A stretch of DNA of 64,000 bases from Haliclona indistincta (GCA_964017065.1 OZ024783.1:3848932-3912931), one strand, 5' to 3'; positions 10,816 through 39,885 are shown, counted from the first letter of the stretch. Notes: generated from the letters alone by a model not told the origin. Translations and numbers: made by a program.

Positions 10816-13747
10816 CTATCTACCCCATGGTTCCAGCAGATGCTTATATTGTTCGTGGATGTGTGGTGGTAGCATGTCATAGTCTAATTTATGAAGTCTC
10901 AACTTCTTTAATCGACTGTTACCAGCAGCCTCGATCAGTTGGAGCAGGTTTGTTTCATTCTCATTACTGTTGTAGTATATCGATGTAATGTGTAGTACTT
11001 CTAGTGTGTGGTGTGACTGTACAATGTTAGTGAGAACAGGTAGACCACTGTCTGGTAGAAGAATACTAATCTCCAGGTAGGTCAGTGAAGTGATATTCAC
11101 GATCAATGCAGCTAGCGGCCGAAGAAGGTTACGTGAGATGGTGAGCTCTTTGAGGTTTGTGTTCTCATGTGGGAGTAACTCATCATGAAGCACGATATCT
11201 TCAAGTCCTAAATTCAATGCCAGTTCTTGCAGTGAAGATGGTTGAAATAATAGTGGAATGAGTGTGTTCATATGTAAGTCACTGATTCTTATATTGTGAT
11301 ACTCTAGTCTCCTCAGTCCACTCCCTGGTGCTATCAGCTGCTCTAAGATCACCTCATCATCATGATCATAATAATCATGATGAATAAATATGGTTAGACG
11401 ATGAAGTTTACAAAATTCTTTCAACGGAGTAATAATTTGAGAAAAAAATAAAGATTGTAATAACAAACGCAGATATCGAATTCTCTTCTTAGCAATAGGA
11501 GAGGACCTGAGACCCTTTACCAGAAGATTAACTCCCTCCATTCCCATATCATCGCCAATCTCTAGTCCCCATCTTTCATCAAAGTGGCTGATGCAATATC
11601 CTGTGGCATACCAGTCAAAACCAACTACTGGTCTAACATCGATTATATCAACTATACTATAGTCCACCTTCACACTATCCATAATGCTAGGACACTCATA
11701 TGCACAATGGACCAACGGTAGACCCTCAGAGGCAAGCAGCTGTACATGTACCAACTCCTGGTACACAGGGTGACTATGATAATCATCATGTCTGGACATT
11801 CCTGCCAGAAACCTTACAACAACACTACCTTCCTTTAGCCATTCTACCAGTTCAAAGCCACTAGGATTCACGATAGCAATATGGAGGGCAGTCAAGTATT
11901 CTTGAAGAGTGAGATGGAGGAAAGAGTAGGAGCACCCAGGACCTGTACACACATTCACACTTGTGGTCTTTTTCATTGTCCCAAGGTGCTCAAAGTCCTC
12001 ACCAAGGTCAGTGAAGACATACTTTTTCTCACACAGACTCTCATAGGCCACCTTGGCTAGCTGAAGAAGCTGCTGAGCCACTACAGGAGGAAGCTTGCTA
12101 ATGTCCTCTGAACGCTGGAGGGAAGGAGGCATGCAATACTCACTAGGAACCTGACATGTGGACACGAGGTGCCTGCGAATGAGACCAAGAGTGAGAGCAT
12201 CAAAGAGCTGTGTCATGGTTGTAGGGAAGGGAGTATCTGTGTCGTAGCTGTCCTGGTATATCAGGGCTACAAAGACGGTATTGAGAGGGATGTACATCAT
12301 ACCATATACGGGAGGATTACTGGTGATGTAAGACAAGAACCCTGCCAGGATATCCCCACTAAACACGCTCTCAGCAAACCGCTTGATATCCTCTCTAGTG
12401 AAGCCTATCACCTCGAGGTGCCTGTCTATGTTATGCTGGCAGAGACTCCAGAGCTCAGCACTTACTGAAGGACGACTGGTGACAATAATAGTAGCCTCTG
12501 CCAGGAGCCTACCCTTGAGTAGATCTATGTAGACTGAGCCCTCCTGTCGCTGCTCACGAGGAAGCTCATCAAACCCATCGCACACGATAAGCATGCCATC
12601 TCCTTCTCCTATTGCAGCCAAGAGCTCTTTCATGTTAGTGGTAGCATCACATGGCAGCAGGTCCCCAAGGCAGCGTGCCTCTTGAGCCTTCTTCTCCCTT
12701 AAACGAACTAGCACCACTAACTCGTACTGCTTCACACTCTCTAACTCCTCCCACTTGTGACACACCTCCCATGCCAGTGTGCTCTTGCCGATACCTGGTG
12801 CACCCTCCACCAGGACACAACGTACTGGTCTACCATCCTCTCTGGGCTTTAGTATATGATCTAGTGCTATCGGAGCTTTCTCACGCAAGATCTCTTCAGT
12901 TAAACCGTGGAGACTTTTTCTAGTAAACTCATCTGCTTGCTTCCTGGTGATACCCTTCTTGCTGATGACAGCTAGCTCAATGTAATGCTTGCTGGCAGTC
13001 GTTAGTAGCTTATCATCATCAGGGAGTGGCTGTCGGTAACATTTCTTTAGGAACTGTTTGTACTGTTTCCTGGTGATAGCTGAGGAGAGGAAACACATCA
13101 TCCACTGGTCATTAGTGACTGAGTATGTCATTATACCTGTTGTGCTTGAATGAGATGAAGAGGTGATGGAGGATGGTATCATACTATCATTGGTCTGTTG
13201 TGCTGTAAGACACTGTCACATGTTATTCCACCATACACACATTCTCTACTCACCAGCTGATGTGTTTGGTGGTAGGGACGACACCAGTTGAGGAGTGTGC
13301 AGTGACTTGAGTTGAGCTACATCAGAACACCATGCACTGGTCAGTGGATGTACTCAGACACACATTATCACACTCACCACATGTGGACCTCAGCTTGCCA
13401 CAGAGGTGCTGCATTGAACTGTCCTTCTCATCTAGTGCTTCCATAAACTTGTGGTAGTTGCTGGGGTCTAGTCGGATTGCTGTTTCTGTCGCGACTAGTA
13501 GCTCTGTCACTTTCTGTTCTCTCAGTATTAGCTCAATAATCTTGTCTCTTGTGTGACGAGATAGTAGACCAGCAGAGTACAGTCTCGCTGCCAGTGGGGC
13601 GGGGTTCCTGATGGTTTCTAATAGGTCTGCAAAATGCCTTTGGAACGAGCGGTACTCATCGCTCTCGGTATCCTAAATAGCAGCATAATAGACCAAGATC
13701 AACACAAGATGGACAAATCTTACCTGCTGATCAACAAAAGCCGCCAT
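10816..13747 (-). CDS. CARD-like/NACHT/LRR receptor (NLR), copy B
   Basis: Same architecture as copy A: exons 13724-13747 (MAAFVDQQ), 13378-13672, 13254-13316 and 10816-13202, in phase, about 922 residues. Walker A GAPGIGKSTLAW and Walker B IVCDGFDELP are intact. The NACHT region differs from copy A by few residues, whereas the LRR region differs by many substitutions and several small indels (LEYHNIRISDLHMNTL replaces LTLTGVPDISIL). The first half of the CARD-like exon also diverges (DLLETIRNPAPLAARLYSAG) while its second half is almost unchanged. That pattern suggests selection or conversion on the recognition and adaptor surfaces. It is convergent with RPL13A copy B. Confidence 0.85.
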
Positions 13748-13819
13748 TTCAGGCTTTTTCAGCTCAAATCTAAGCAACACCTTGTTAACTATGGGCGTGT
13801 TAACTATCAGAACTAATGA

Positions 13820-14275
13820 TATTCATGACTTTGCAAGTTGCTGTATTTTTCTAGCCAAGGGTACCGGGTACATGTATTCGCGCAGACAGAGTTGCAGTGT
13901 GATGAAGTTTGCTTGCCTATCGATAGGCATCAAATAATAGCAAATTTCAGCAAAGCAATGTTAGCCATCGCGGACGATCAGCACGATCGATTGCAAACAC
14001 TTTTCTTTTTAGTTCAGTGTGCGAAAGGTAAGAAGCTAAAACTGCTCAAGCAAGCTCATCTGCCATCTGCGCAGGAATCTATGCGATGTTTTCACCGAGC
14101 GCTGCTCGTACACGATATTACATCTATTACAGCTGACCAGCGCTCGGCGAAAACATCTCATAGATTCTTGCACATAACTATATTCGATGACTATCGATAG
14201 GCAAGCAAACTGCACGTAGCAACTCTGTCTACACGAATATCCATGGGTAGAAATATGTCTTGTAAAACTATTCAT
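13820..14275. mobile_element. Fold-back (long inverted repeat) element
   Basis: Two arms of about 200 bp are imperfect reverse complements: GCTTGCCTATCGATAGGC at 13911-13928 pairs with CCTATCGATAGGCAAGC at 14192-14208, and GAATCTATGCGATGTTTTC at 14071-14089 pairs with GAAAACATCTCATAGATTC at 14147-14165. The outer part shares ATGATATTCATGACTTT and the GGGTA word with the fold-back at 50050-50425, so the two belong to one family. It lies between NLR copy B and the RYK-like 3' end and is absent from the matching place on the copy-A side. No coding sequence. Confidence 0.7.
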
Positions 14276-14620
14276 AGTACTGGTTTAGTTAGTAAAAAGC
14301 TCAAACCATTAAAAAAATGTACCTATTTCTGGTGTTTTGATCATGATATTGAATATTGACTATTATAGTTGAACTCGGTTGTTGTCAAATTGAGAAGTAT
14401 GTGTACGTACAACAATGTGACAATGACAATGTGATTGGATCACATGAAAAGTGTCATAACACAAACGTCACACAATCAATGACACAGTTCGTATTCACTG
14501 GAGGTGATTCATGATACACATCACAAGAAAAAATCCGATAAAAAAAAGAAAAAAGTGCATTGTGATTTTAAAATTTAAAACTATGATACATCAATCTCCT
14601 GTATATGTATGTATGTTGGA

Positions 14621-30587
<15,967 letters not shown>

Positions 30588-30985
30588 TGTTCGATGAAGA
30601 CTGGGCAGCAGGTTGATGGTAGAGACGCTGGATAATCGTACAGAGACCGATCGAGGCGTTGATCATGACAGAGATAGAGTTGACGCAGTCAGCATTAGTT
30701 GCTCAGCTTGCTCGTGGACACAGCTCCTCTTTGATGAGCAGGCAGAAAGAGAGGAATTTTCACTGAGCGCCTCTGGGTCTAAATGAAATCAAACACCTTG
30801 ACGCCGGAGATGAATATTCATGAGCAACAAGTGCCGCTTACCGGAAACTTTATTTAGCGAACGACTCCCGCGCGCGCGAAAAATAGAGCAATTTTGTACT
30901 CCAAAATCAAATCCATCCAGTGATTCCAGTCTTCGATCGTTTCATCTTCTAAATCTGTTGACGTGTCCACCATCAGTCTCTGATT
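30588..30985. promoter_or_regulatory. Bidirectional promoter region, RYK-like / DNAJC8
   Basis: Only 398 bp separate the two start codons, which face away from each other. The space holds a GCGCGCGC run at 30870-30877 and no open frame. A shared promoter is inferred from the head-to-head layout; no TATA box stands out. Confidence 0.5.
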
Positions 30986-33580
30986 ATGGCAGAAGCCGAC
31001 GATGACTCCTTTAAAGAGTTTATGTCCGAGGTGAGGCGAGGAGATCCTTTTCTTAAGTGGTCGCGCCATGATGTCGATATCGTGTGACTGGGCGTGTTGT
31101 TATGAGGATCATCACGTGATACCGTTCTCCTCCCTCAGGTAAAGAAAATCGAAAAAAGAGATGCAGTACTCACAGGAGCTCAGCAGATCGACAGACTACT
31201 AAGACCGGGTGCTAAATACGGCAATCTAAATCCCTTTGATGTATGTCGACACGTACACATCTAGCTAAGCTAATGAAATATCATAATTTCCTAGTAATTA
31301 GAACTATTATGGTATCTTCTCATTACCAGGTACTGTTAATCGATCCAGACACACCACCTGAGAAGATTCGTAAAGCATATAGAAAGGTCTGGAACTCATT
31401 TCAACTCACCCACCCATCTCTTCTAAAATTTGATTGTCCAGATATCATTTTTGGTCCATCCTGATAAAAATCTCGACGACAGAGAAAGAGCTCAAAAAGC
31501 GTTTGAAGGTGAGAGTTTCGATATAGATTTGATAAGATACTAAGTTTACTGTTACTTTGTCTCTACGTCCCAATCCCATGTGTTGGTTCATGGGAGACAA
31601 AGACAAAATCCTTGGAAAGGGCAAAATAAGAGTGTTAGTGGTTATTGTGGTTACGTGTTGTGCGTGTGTGTGAGTGAGTGAGTGAGTGAGTGAGTGAGTG
31701 AATGAATGAGTGGGTGGGTGGGTGGGTGGGTGGGTGAGTGAGTGAGTGAGTGAGTGAGTGAGTGAGTGAGTGAGTGAGTGAGTGAGTGAGTGAGTGAGTG
31801 AGTGAGTGAGTGAGTGAGTGAGTGAGTGAAGGGAGGCGCAAGTGTGTGTATGAATAATAGTAAGTGGGTGCGTTAGTCACTTCAATTTGCTTTCTCTGTG
31901 TAGCTGTGAGCAAAGCATACAAACTGCTTGAGGATGAGGAACAGCTTCACTACTGCAAGGAGATAGTAGAAGAAGCTAAAGTGATGGTAGAGATAAAAGT
32001 AAGCCAAGTGTCTTCCTCTTACCTCTCTCTGTCACGTGCTCACACTCGGTCTTCATTTGTAGCTGAAGGAGAAGAGGAAAGTTGCTAAGAAGCAAGGGAA
32101 GCAAATCGAAGAGGACAAGGATCCAGACTTGGTTGGTTTGGGCACAACGATTGTGATTACTTGTTACTTCAAGTTTGTCGTGCACGCTGAAAAGTAACTA
32201 GCAATAAAAATAAAACGAGATAATATCGCACTTTTGAGTATTTTCTTAAATGTTGCAATGCCAGTGGTTATAGGGAATTTTAGTTCATGTTGAAATGTTT
32301 GTGAACTCCTGCCCCAGTTCCCCCAAGAATTAATATCAGAAGTCTTCTGTGCTGCTTTAGTATCCAAAAAAAATAGTGTGCAAGGCCTTGAAATTACCTG
32401 TTACTTGAAGTTTGTCGTGCACGCTGAAAAAGTAACTAGTAATAAAAATAAAACGCGATAATATCTCGCGCTTTTGAACATGTGAAAGCTTTATATGAAA
32501 CCAGGAGCGTATAAGGGGAAGGAGCGTTCAACTACCGTATACGCTATAGTAATATTGAAGTCTAAAGTCCGCCGCCGTGCGCTGTTGCTACTTGGAACTT
32601 GGGCCTTTCTTTGCGCGTTGTGGCTCGCTATTTCCTACCTATACATTCATCCACGTTTCGTCCTGCCCGTCTCCGACTAAAACAAGCAAGCGTTCAGCCA
32701 GAGCTATGGTCGCCGTCTTATGCGGCCTGCAAAAACCTTCCTTATAAGGAAGGTTTTTGCAGCGCAAGCGGCAGACTTTAGACTCCGATATTTCTGATAG
32801 TTACACGCTCCTTCCCCTTATACGCTCCTGATGAAACTCAAGTTAGTTTGGTTACCTAGCTCCATGTTGGTGATGCTGGTGATCTACATGTAGACTTCTC
32901 CGATGACAAATCTGTCCACAGTAGACTTGTTAATAAGTAGTCTGTGTGTACTGTGTTAGTATGGGATGCACAGAGACATCTGTTACATAGTTTGAACTGT
33001 GTGCTGTTTTGTGTCTGTGTAATTAGAATTGTAATTTTGAAATCAGGTGGAACAGATGATTAGAAAGACGATGACTAAGCTGTTTGCAGACTATGAACTG
33101 AAGAGACAGAAAATGGAGGAAGTGGAAGCTCACGATAGGTAAGAGAGAGAGAGAGTCAGTGCCAGTGGTGTCAGTGTGAGCGTTGGTTTGAGCATTATTT
33201 CACCTTAGAAAACGAGAAAGGGAAGAAGTCGAAGAAATAAGAGAGAAAGTTAAAAAGGAGAAGGAATGGAAAGAAGAATGGGATGTAAGTCAGCATTAGC
33301 GGTTTTATTTACTGGAAATTCAATTGTAAATTTTTTGTGTTTTAAGTTAAATTTGACCAAAAAAATTCACAATCACAAAATTTTTGATGTACTCAAAATA
33401 CACTATCTGTACATGCTAGCTATATTTTTTCTTGGTCCAACGTTCTATGTGTTCTTGATCCAGGGCTGTAGAGGTGACAGAGTGACCAGCTGGAGGAGCT
33501 TCAAGACTAAAGGACCAAAGAAGACAAAGACAGGAATGGGTCTACTGAAGCCCCCAAAACTCAAGCAAGAAAAACGATGA
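30986..33580 (+). CDS. DNAJC8: DnaJ homolog subfamily C member 8
   Basis: J-domain co-chaperone that associates with the spliceosome in other animals. Nine exons join in phase: 30986-31030, 31139-31240, 31330-31386, 31442-31508, 31904-31998, 32063-32131, 33047-33138, 33209-33284 and 33464-33580. The J-domain has the HPD tripeptide (FLVHPDKNLDDRERAQKAFE) preceded by NPFDVLLIDPDTPPEKI. The N-terminus (VKKIEKRDAVLTGAQQIDRL) and C-terminus (RVTSWRSF, LLKPPKLK) match DNAJC8 along the whole length of about 239 residues. Introns contain a (TGAG)n tract and a TIR element. It is head to head with the RYK-like receptor. Confidence 0.93.
31668..31829. repeat. (TGAG)n / (TGGG)n microsatellite
   Basis: Tetranucleotide array in the DNAJC8 intron that follows the exon with the HPD motif. 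Confidence 0.93.
32158..32478. repeat. Direct repeat pair in a DNAJC8 intron
   Basis: AAGTTTGTCGTGCACGCTGAA followed by AGTAACTAG and AATAAAAATAAAACG occurs at 32169-32222 and again at 32408-32460, about 240 bp apart. The second copy directly precedes the TIR element at 32502. The origin is unclear; it may be an element with subterminal repeats. Confidence 0.7.
32502..32830. mobile_element. 329-bp TIR element (hAT-like MITE)
   Basis: Perfect inverted ends CAGGAGCGTATAAGGGGAAG / CTTCCCCTTATACGCTCCTG and a flanking direct repeat ATGAAAC at 32495-32501 and 32831-32837. CAG-type ends and a 7-8 bp duplication suggest hAT. A strong internal hairpin, TGCAAAAACCTTCC with its reverse complement, sits at 32728-32761. 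It lies within the long intron of DNAJC8. Confidence 0.8.
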
Positions 33581-33849
33581 ACTGTCTCTTCTTCTCAATC
33601 TCTGTTTTACTCTATATCTATTATCCTTGCTATGATTAATGCTGAGAAATACAAGACTAATTCCACTACCTCCAGCAGTGCAGGCCTTGCAGTTTTGTTG
33701 TTGTGCATGGGCTCAAGGTTGCACACACATGTTGCCTGCAACAAAATTATGAGTAATACAAATAACTCAAATTTGTCATGCAGTTTGTTTCAAATTTCAT
33801 ATGTGTTTGGAAAAAAAAAGAGAAGTAGTACGCATTTGCTTCAGTGTGG

Positions 33850-34400
33850 GAGTGGTTAATAGAGTAAGAAGAAGCTTGGTTTGAATGTCCATGATACGGT
33901 GCTAGGAAACCATGCAGGAGGAAAATAGAATTGACCATGATAGATCTTGTAAAGGGCAGAGAGTTTAAGATGGTTCCTTCTAGACTCAAGTGACGGAACA
34001 TCGGCAAGTTGAAGCAGGAGATGGTAATGTTCACCGTCCCATGAATTTAGACATAACTTAGAGCAAATTTTGAATTTTTCCAAGTTAGCTATGTCCTTGG
34101 TGAGGTAAGGAGCCCAAACAGTTAACTGGTGTTGAGGTGAGGACGGATTAAGGTTTTATATAGTTCAATCATATAGCTAGAGTCCATCAAACCATAAAAT
34201 CTTCTGTAAAGCAAACCAAGTAGTTTTTTGCTTTGGCACAAACAGCTTCCACATGAGACCAGCTTAGACTGAGATGAGGAAATAAGCACTAAATATTTAA
34301 AAGTTTCAATTTGTTCCAAGACATCACCACCAGAGTATCTCTGTCGCTACCTAGGCTGAGAGACAGAGGCTGTCTAAGACGTTTCTTCCTAGATTTTCGC
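33850..34400 (-). pseudogene. Decayed non-LTR retrotransposon fragment (RT C-terminal region)
   Basis: Frame-broken translations on the minus strand read FKYLVLISS, then KKLLGLLYRRFYGLMDSSY, MIELYKTLIRPHL, and further on LADVPSLESRRNHLKLSALY. This order (FKYLG-type motif, KKxLGLLYRRF, LYKTLIRPHLEY, LESRRxxxKL) is the thumb and C-terminal region of Jockey/RTE-like reverse transcriptases. At least two frameshifts interrupt it, and nothing of the endonuclease or RT catalytic core is present nearby. It lies downstream of DNAJC8. Confidence 0.7.
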
Positions 34401-35056
34401 ATACATTAATTTTTTGAGTGATCGAGAAATTTACTATTGTTGATTATAATTATTCATTCGATATAACTATATTCACAGCATTATAGTAGTGCAAATTTCT
34501 CACAGCACCACATCGCAAGCAAGTAACAGCTACTCCAGTTCGTGCAGTAGTTTTAACTTGCCAGCTGAAGAAATAATAGCAGTTGCTATTTGCAAAATGG
34601 AGCAGCTTGCAGCAAGACGGGATCAAGATGAGCCAGTGCAGAGTGAAGAGGGCGAGTTCTCTATGATGCAGCATCAGTACTCGTGGCTTCTTGTACCAAT
34701 ACAATGCCGTGATGCATGCGCAGACGAGCAGATTCAAGTTATAAATTATAGTATTGAAGAACAGAACTATGACAAAGACAAGAGTGTACTAGTCTGCTGT
34801 GGATATTAAGAATTGTTTTGTCCTCTTGTAAATGTTTCTCTGTGAGTTTTAAATATAAAAATATTTACCATACGTACGAGATACATCAAAATAGAAAAAA
34901 ATTATTACTATTTCTAATTTTATTTCGGTAGATCTAGGTTCTTCGTTACTAGTACTGGTTGCACTGTAGTGGACGGTTAAATGCTGTTTTGAAGTATTTT
35001 ATCTCTAGCAAAATGGCTGCATGTCAGCAAATTTACTTTGATGTTAGTCAGAGCAT

Positions 35057-35094
35057 AGATATTTTAGACTACGTAAACGTAGTCTAAAATATCT
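35057..35094. repeat. Perfect 17-bp palindrome with 4-base loop
   Basis: AGATATTTTAGACTACG, loop TAAA, then the exact reverse complement. It is isolated in the intergenic region after DNAJC8. A hairpin this perfect is unlikely by chance, but I can assign no function. Confidence 0.7.
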
Positions 35095-35252
35095 GTGGTC
35101 AGATTCACTCAGAGAAGCCATGTAGGTACATGTATGAAATGAAGCCATGTAGTTGCTGTGCATAGCTGTGCATAGCTGGGCTAGGCCCTGCAGGTATCAC
35201 AACCATGATAGGTGGGAGGGATTACATCTGACGGGAGCAGCTAGTGCTTGAG

Positions 35253-35589
35253 TTTTGACCACAAATTGTCAAAACTGAGAGTCAAGTTTGCTCAGCTGTA
35301 CCATAGGTTTGGAACTAAGGCAAATCAAGTATTTGAGTATGGTGTGTACATGGGTTGGTGGGTATGTTCTATTTCATTCCCTTTGAACCATCAGTAAGTC
35401 CTGGGGTGAGTGCGGTACACGGTACTCACCCCAGGACTTACAGATGGTTCTAAGAGAGAAAGAAATAGAACATACCCACCAACCCATGCACACACCATAC
35501 TCAAATACTTACTTGATTTGACTTAGTTCCAAACCTATGGCACAGCTGATTGCAGCAAACACTTGACTCTCAGTTTTGACAATTTGTTG
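35253..35589. mobile_element. Fold-back element with 160-170 bp arms
   Basis: The left arm contains AGTCCTGGGGTGAGT, ACATGGGTTGGTGGGTATGT, GAGTATGGTGTGT and TAGGTTTGGAACTAAG; the right arm carries their reverse complements in reverse order. The centre is near 35415. Sequence just beyond the right arm (ACACCACACCTCTCC, CAAACTTGACTC words) recurs at 54060-54150, inside another TIR element, so the two are related. Confidence 0.78.
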
Positions 35590-35797
35590 TCAAAACTCAA
35601 CACCACACCTCTCCCTATACTAGTAAGTATAGTGTTGCCCACAAATATGAGTCCTTGCAGCTGTTTGTCAAAACTGATGCTGTGCGCCAGAGAGTCAAGT
35701 TTGCTGCAATCACACATTAGTTGATGATGAAGTCCTACCTATGATGGGTGTGATACCTATTCAGACAGTTTAAACTTTTAGTAGTGCACATCGCTAC

Positions 35798-36040
35798 TAA
35801 AGGACCAAAAAAGACAAAGACAGGGATGGGTCTACTGAAACCGCCAAAACTCAAGCAAGAAAAATGACGAACTGTCTCTTCTTCTGAACCTCTTTTTACT
35901 CTACTCTTGATATCTGCTATGACTATATAATGCTGAGGAAATTACGGAACTAATTCCACTATACCTCCAGCAGTGCAGGGCTTGCAGTTTTGTTGTTGTG
36001 CATGCGGCCAAGGTTGCACACACAGGTTACCAGCAACAAA
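35798..36040 (+). pseudogene. Duplicated 3' end of DNAJC8
   Basis: ACTAAAGGACCAAA, GGATGGGTCTACTGAA and CTCAAGCAAGAAAAATGACG repeat 33509-33580, and the similarity runs on through the 3' flank to about 33750. The stop codon is shifted by one base (AAAATGACGA instead of AAACGATGAA). With no splice acceptor or upstream exons it is a non-coding remnant. Confidence 0.85.
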
Positions 36041-36322
36041 ATTATGAGTCATGCATATTTTGAAATAACTTTGTTGCACAATATAATGGAACATCGCTTT
36101 AGTCCACATAGCATAGTTGTGTAGTGTATCATTGTTCCTTTATAAAGGCAAGCTAGTCATGTTAGTTGCATAATGAGGTTAAATCAGTTATCGTGTTTGT
36201 TTGTTTCTGAATTCTTCTGTTGCAAGTGACAAAAGTTAAGAAAACTGTACACTGCTGTGATCCCCTACTAATGTAAGCAAAATTCCAGACACTGTTAGCT
36301 GGAGTGACATCGTTTGATCGTA

Positions 36323-37258
36323 ATGGCAGGCTGTGCTCCTCTCCCAAATGGAGGATACGAGTGTGAGTTTGTCGACACTGTCCCCGAGTCTCTTACCTGT
36401 CCCGTGTGCCTCCTCCCGTTCCGTGATCCTCACCTGTTGGACTGCTGTGGAGCCAAGTACTGCGCCGAGTGTATCGGACGAGTCAAGACAGCTGGTCAAC
36501 CATGCCCCATCTGTAAGCAACAATTCAACAGTCTTCTGGACAAGAACGATCAGCGAAAAATACTAGGTCTAAGAGTTCGTTGCTCAAAGAAGCATGAAGG
36601 CTGTGAGTGGGAGGGCGAGCTACGCTGCATGGATGATCACGAGAAAGAAACTTGTGACTGGGTTTCACTAGAATGTCGTTACAAGTGTGGTGGGCGTATC
36701 TCGCGCCGTCGAATAGCAGAGCACGAAGAAAACGAGTGCCCACAACGACCAATGGACGTGAAGATGGAGAGTCTCTTGAAAAAGATGGAGCAGCGACACA
36801 TGGCGGAGATAGCTACTATAAGAGAGGAGATGGAAAAGAAGGATCAAGCATACACTGCAGATATGAACGAGTTGAAACATTCACTGAAGGAACGCCTAGC
36901 CATGCAAGAGAGTAGAATAAAACAGTGGGTTAAAGAAGAAGTGGAATTTCAGCAAAACACTACAGAGTCAGTCTTAGAGCATACTGGCTTCAGCAAAATG
37001 CTTCGCAGTTCATCAGACAGCAAGCATCCAAAAAAGATTATGAGAAATAGAATTGCTTCTGATAAAAACTATTTAACTTCAAGTGATGTTTTATTAGCGC
37101 AACCAACATTTGATCTTGTCTCTCAGGACTTACCTACTTTTGGTTCAGTTACAAGAAGAGTATCGAAACGTACATTTTGCTTCACGCCCGGTTGTTCTAA
37201 CTACGCTAAGGAACTGGATTTATGTCAGTCATGCTTGGAAAAAAATCAGAACTCATGA
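36323..37258 (+). CDS. RING/TRAF-finger protein with C-terminal A20-type finger
   Basis: Single-exon gene of 311 residues; I take ATG at 36323 (MAGCAPL), which matches the starts of its paralogues. RING-like domain at residues 26-67 (CPVCLLPFRDPHLLDCCGA, CAECIG, CPIC), TRAF-type zinc finger at about 85-140 (RCSKKHEGCEWEGEL, ECRYKCGG, HEENECPQRP), coiled coil at about 145-220, and a last A20-like finger (CFTPGCSNY, LCQSCLEK). Family knowledge suggests an E3 ubiquitin ligase or scaffold in immune signalling. The usual RING histidine after CCG is alanine, as in all copies here. RPS5 starts 363 bp downstream on the same strand. Confidence 0.82.
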   Translation: MAGCAPLPNGGYECEFVDTVPESLTCPVCLLPFRDPHLLDCCGAKYCAECIGRVKTAGQPCPICKQQFNSLLDKNDQRKILGLRVRCSKKHEGCEWEGELRCMDDHEKETCDWVSLECRYKCGGRISRRRIAEHEENECPQRPMDVKMESLLKKMEQRHMAEIATIREEMEKKDQAYTADMNELKHSLKERLAMQESRIKQWVKEEVEFQQNTTESVLEHTGFSKMLRSSSDSKHPKKIMRNRIASDKNYLTSSDVLLAQPTFDLVSQDLPTFGSVTRRVSKRTFCFTPGCSNYAKELDLCQSCLEKNQNS

Positions 37259-37621
37259 TAAATACTTTATTTCATTAGTGCATACATGTCAACATTAATA
37301 AAAAAAATTAACAAAAAGATATGTCATGTGCATAGCCATACCGGAGCACTACATGTATTCATTTTTTGGAATGATTATTTTCTCGTAACCAGACTGTGCA
37401 GCAAATTCTTCTCTTACTTATAATCTTCGTCTACATAATCTTCGTTTACATAATAATCATAAGCTGTTTTTCTTCTGTTCGTTGCAATCATTGCTGGCGA
37501 AGGATACGCCCGCACATTATCTGGTTTCACGTGGGAGCCGCAAGTTCTAATAATGCAGACGCATGCGTAATAAGAAAGTAATATTGTACGACCGCGTGGC
37601 TGGCTAGCTGAAGTTAAGAAG

Positions 37622-39258
<1,637 letters not shown>

Positions 39259-39749
39259 GAAGTGGGAGAATGCTATTCAGACAGTGTTACTAGCACTAGA
39301 TATTGTGTTACTGTACATGACTTGTGTACTGTTAATTTGAGAGCAAGCGAGTTTATCTAGTGTGTGCCTGGTAGGCGGAGTTTCAGTACATGCAGTTATG
39401 ATCACAGAGGGTCACATGATGTTGGGGAGTGATAATATATAATTTAGTAGGTAGATGGGTACCAATAACGTCACTAATCCGGAGACTTGCACCATACGAG
39501 TGAGTCTGAGCGAGCACCAAGGGTAGGAGGCACGCCCTGTTACACGTGAGCACGATCTCAATACAGAAGCTTGTACAACTGCTGGATTGCTTAGTCCAAT
39601 GCTGTCTGCTCGCTCCCATAGCTCTGTTGCCATGATCAGCTGCTTTCTTGCATGTTCAATCACTTCTGCTGCAGCATTGACAACAGAACTGTAATGAATT
39701 TTAACAATTCCCAGCTCCCCACTGGTGCAAGGGCGCTCCAATGTTCTAC

Positions 39750-39756
39750 TATAAAT
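39750..39756 (+). promoter_or_regulatory. TATA box of the U6 gene
   Basis: TATAAAT begins 30 bp before the U6 start, the spacing expected for a type 3 RNA polymerase III promoter. I do not recognise an upstream proximal element because sponge PSE sequences are not known to me. Confidence 0.7.
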
Positions 39757-39779
39757 GGGCTTCGAGCCTATACACTAGT

Positions 39780-39885
39780 GTAGTGCCTAGCACTACACAT
39801 ACTAAAGTTGGAGCGATACAGAGAAGATTAGCATGGCCCCTGGCGCAAGGATGACACGCAAATTCGTGAAGCGTTCCACATTTTT
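39780..39885 (+). ncRNA. U6 spliceosomal snRNA
   Basis: Catalytic snRNA of the major spliceosome. The 5' hairpin is GTAGTGC-CTA-GCACTAC, then ACATACTAAAGTTGGAGC, GATACAGAGAAGATTAGCAT (with the ACAGAGA and AGC boxes), and ATGACACGCAAATTCGTGAA, and it ends GCGTTCCACATTTTT, a Pol III terminator. One difference from the near-universal sequence stands out: GGCCCCTGGCGCAAGG has one extra G in the internal stem-loop region. With a TATA box at the correct distance it is probably transcribed. Confidence 0.9.

Larger units (their letters stand above)
9039..13748. repeat. Segmental duplication, copy B of the RPL13A-NLR unit
   Basis: From CAGCTGATAGTCCCACTTGC at 9039 the sequence follows position 1 onward almost base for base, through RPL13A, the intergenic space and the NLR up to the NLR first exon. 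Differences are mostly single bases plus the two transposon insertions private to copy A. Introns and UTRs are nearly as similar as exons, which points to a recent duplication. The left border of copy A lies outside the window. Confidence 0.93.

Noticed and set aside
13838..14275. Open frames on both strands in the fold-back
   Set aside because: Mirror-image frames produced by the inverted repeat.
34489..34809. 106-residue open frame on the plus strand
   Set aside because: No recognisable domain or paralogue in the window; it follows retrotransposon debris and may be chance.
39412..39741. 109-residue minus-strand open frame upstream of U6
   Set aside because: It overlaps the U6 promoter region, has no recognised domain and no splice partner.
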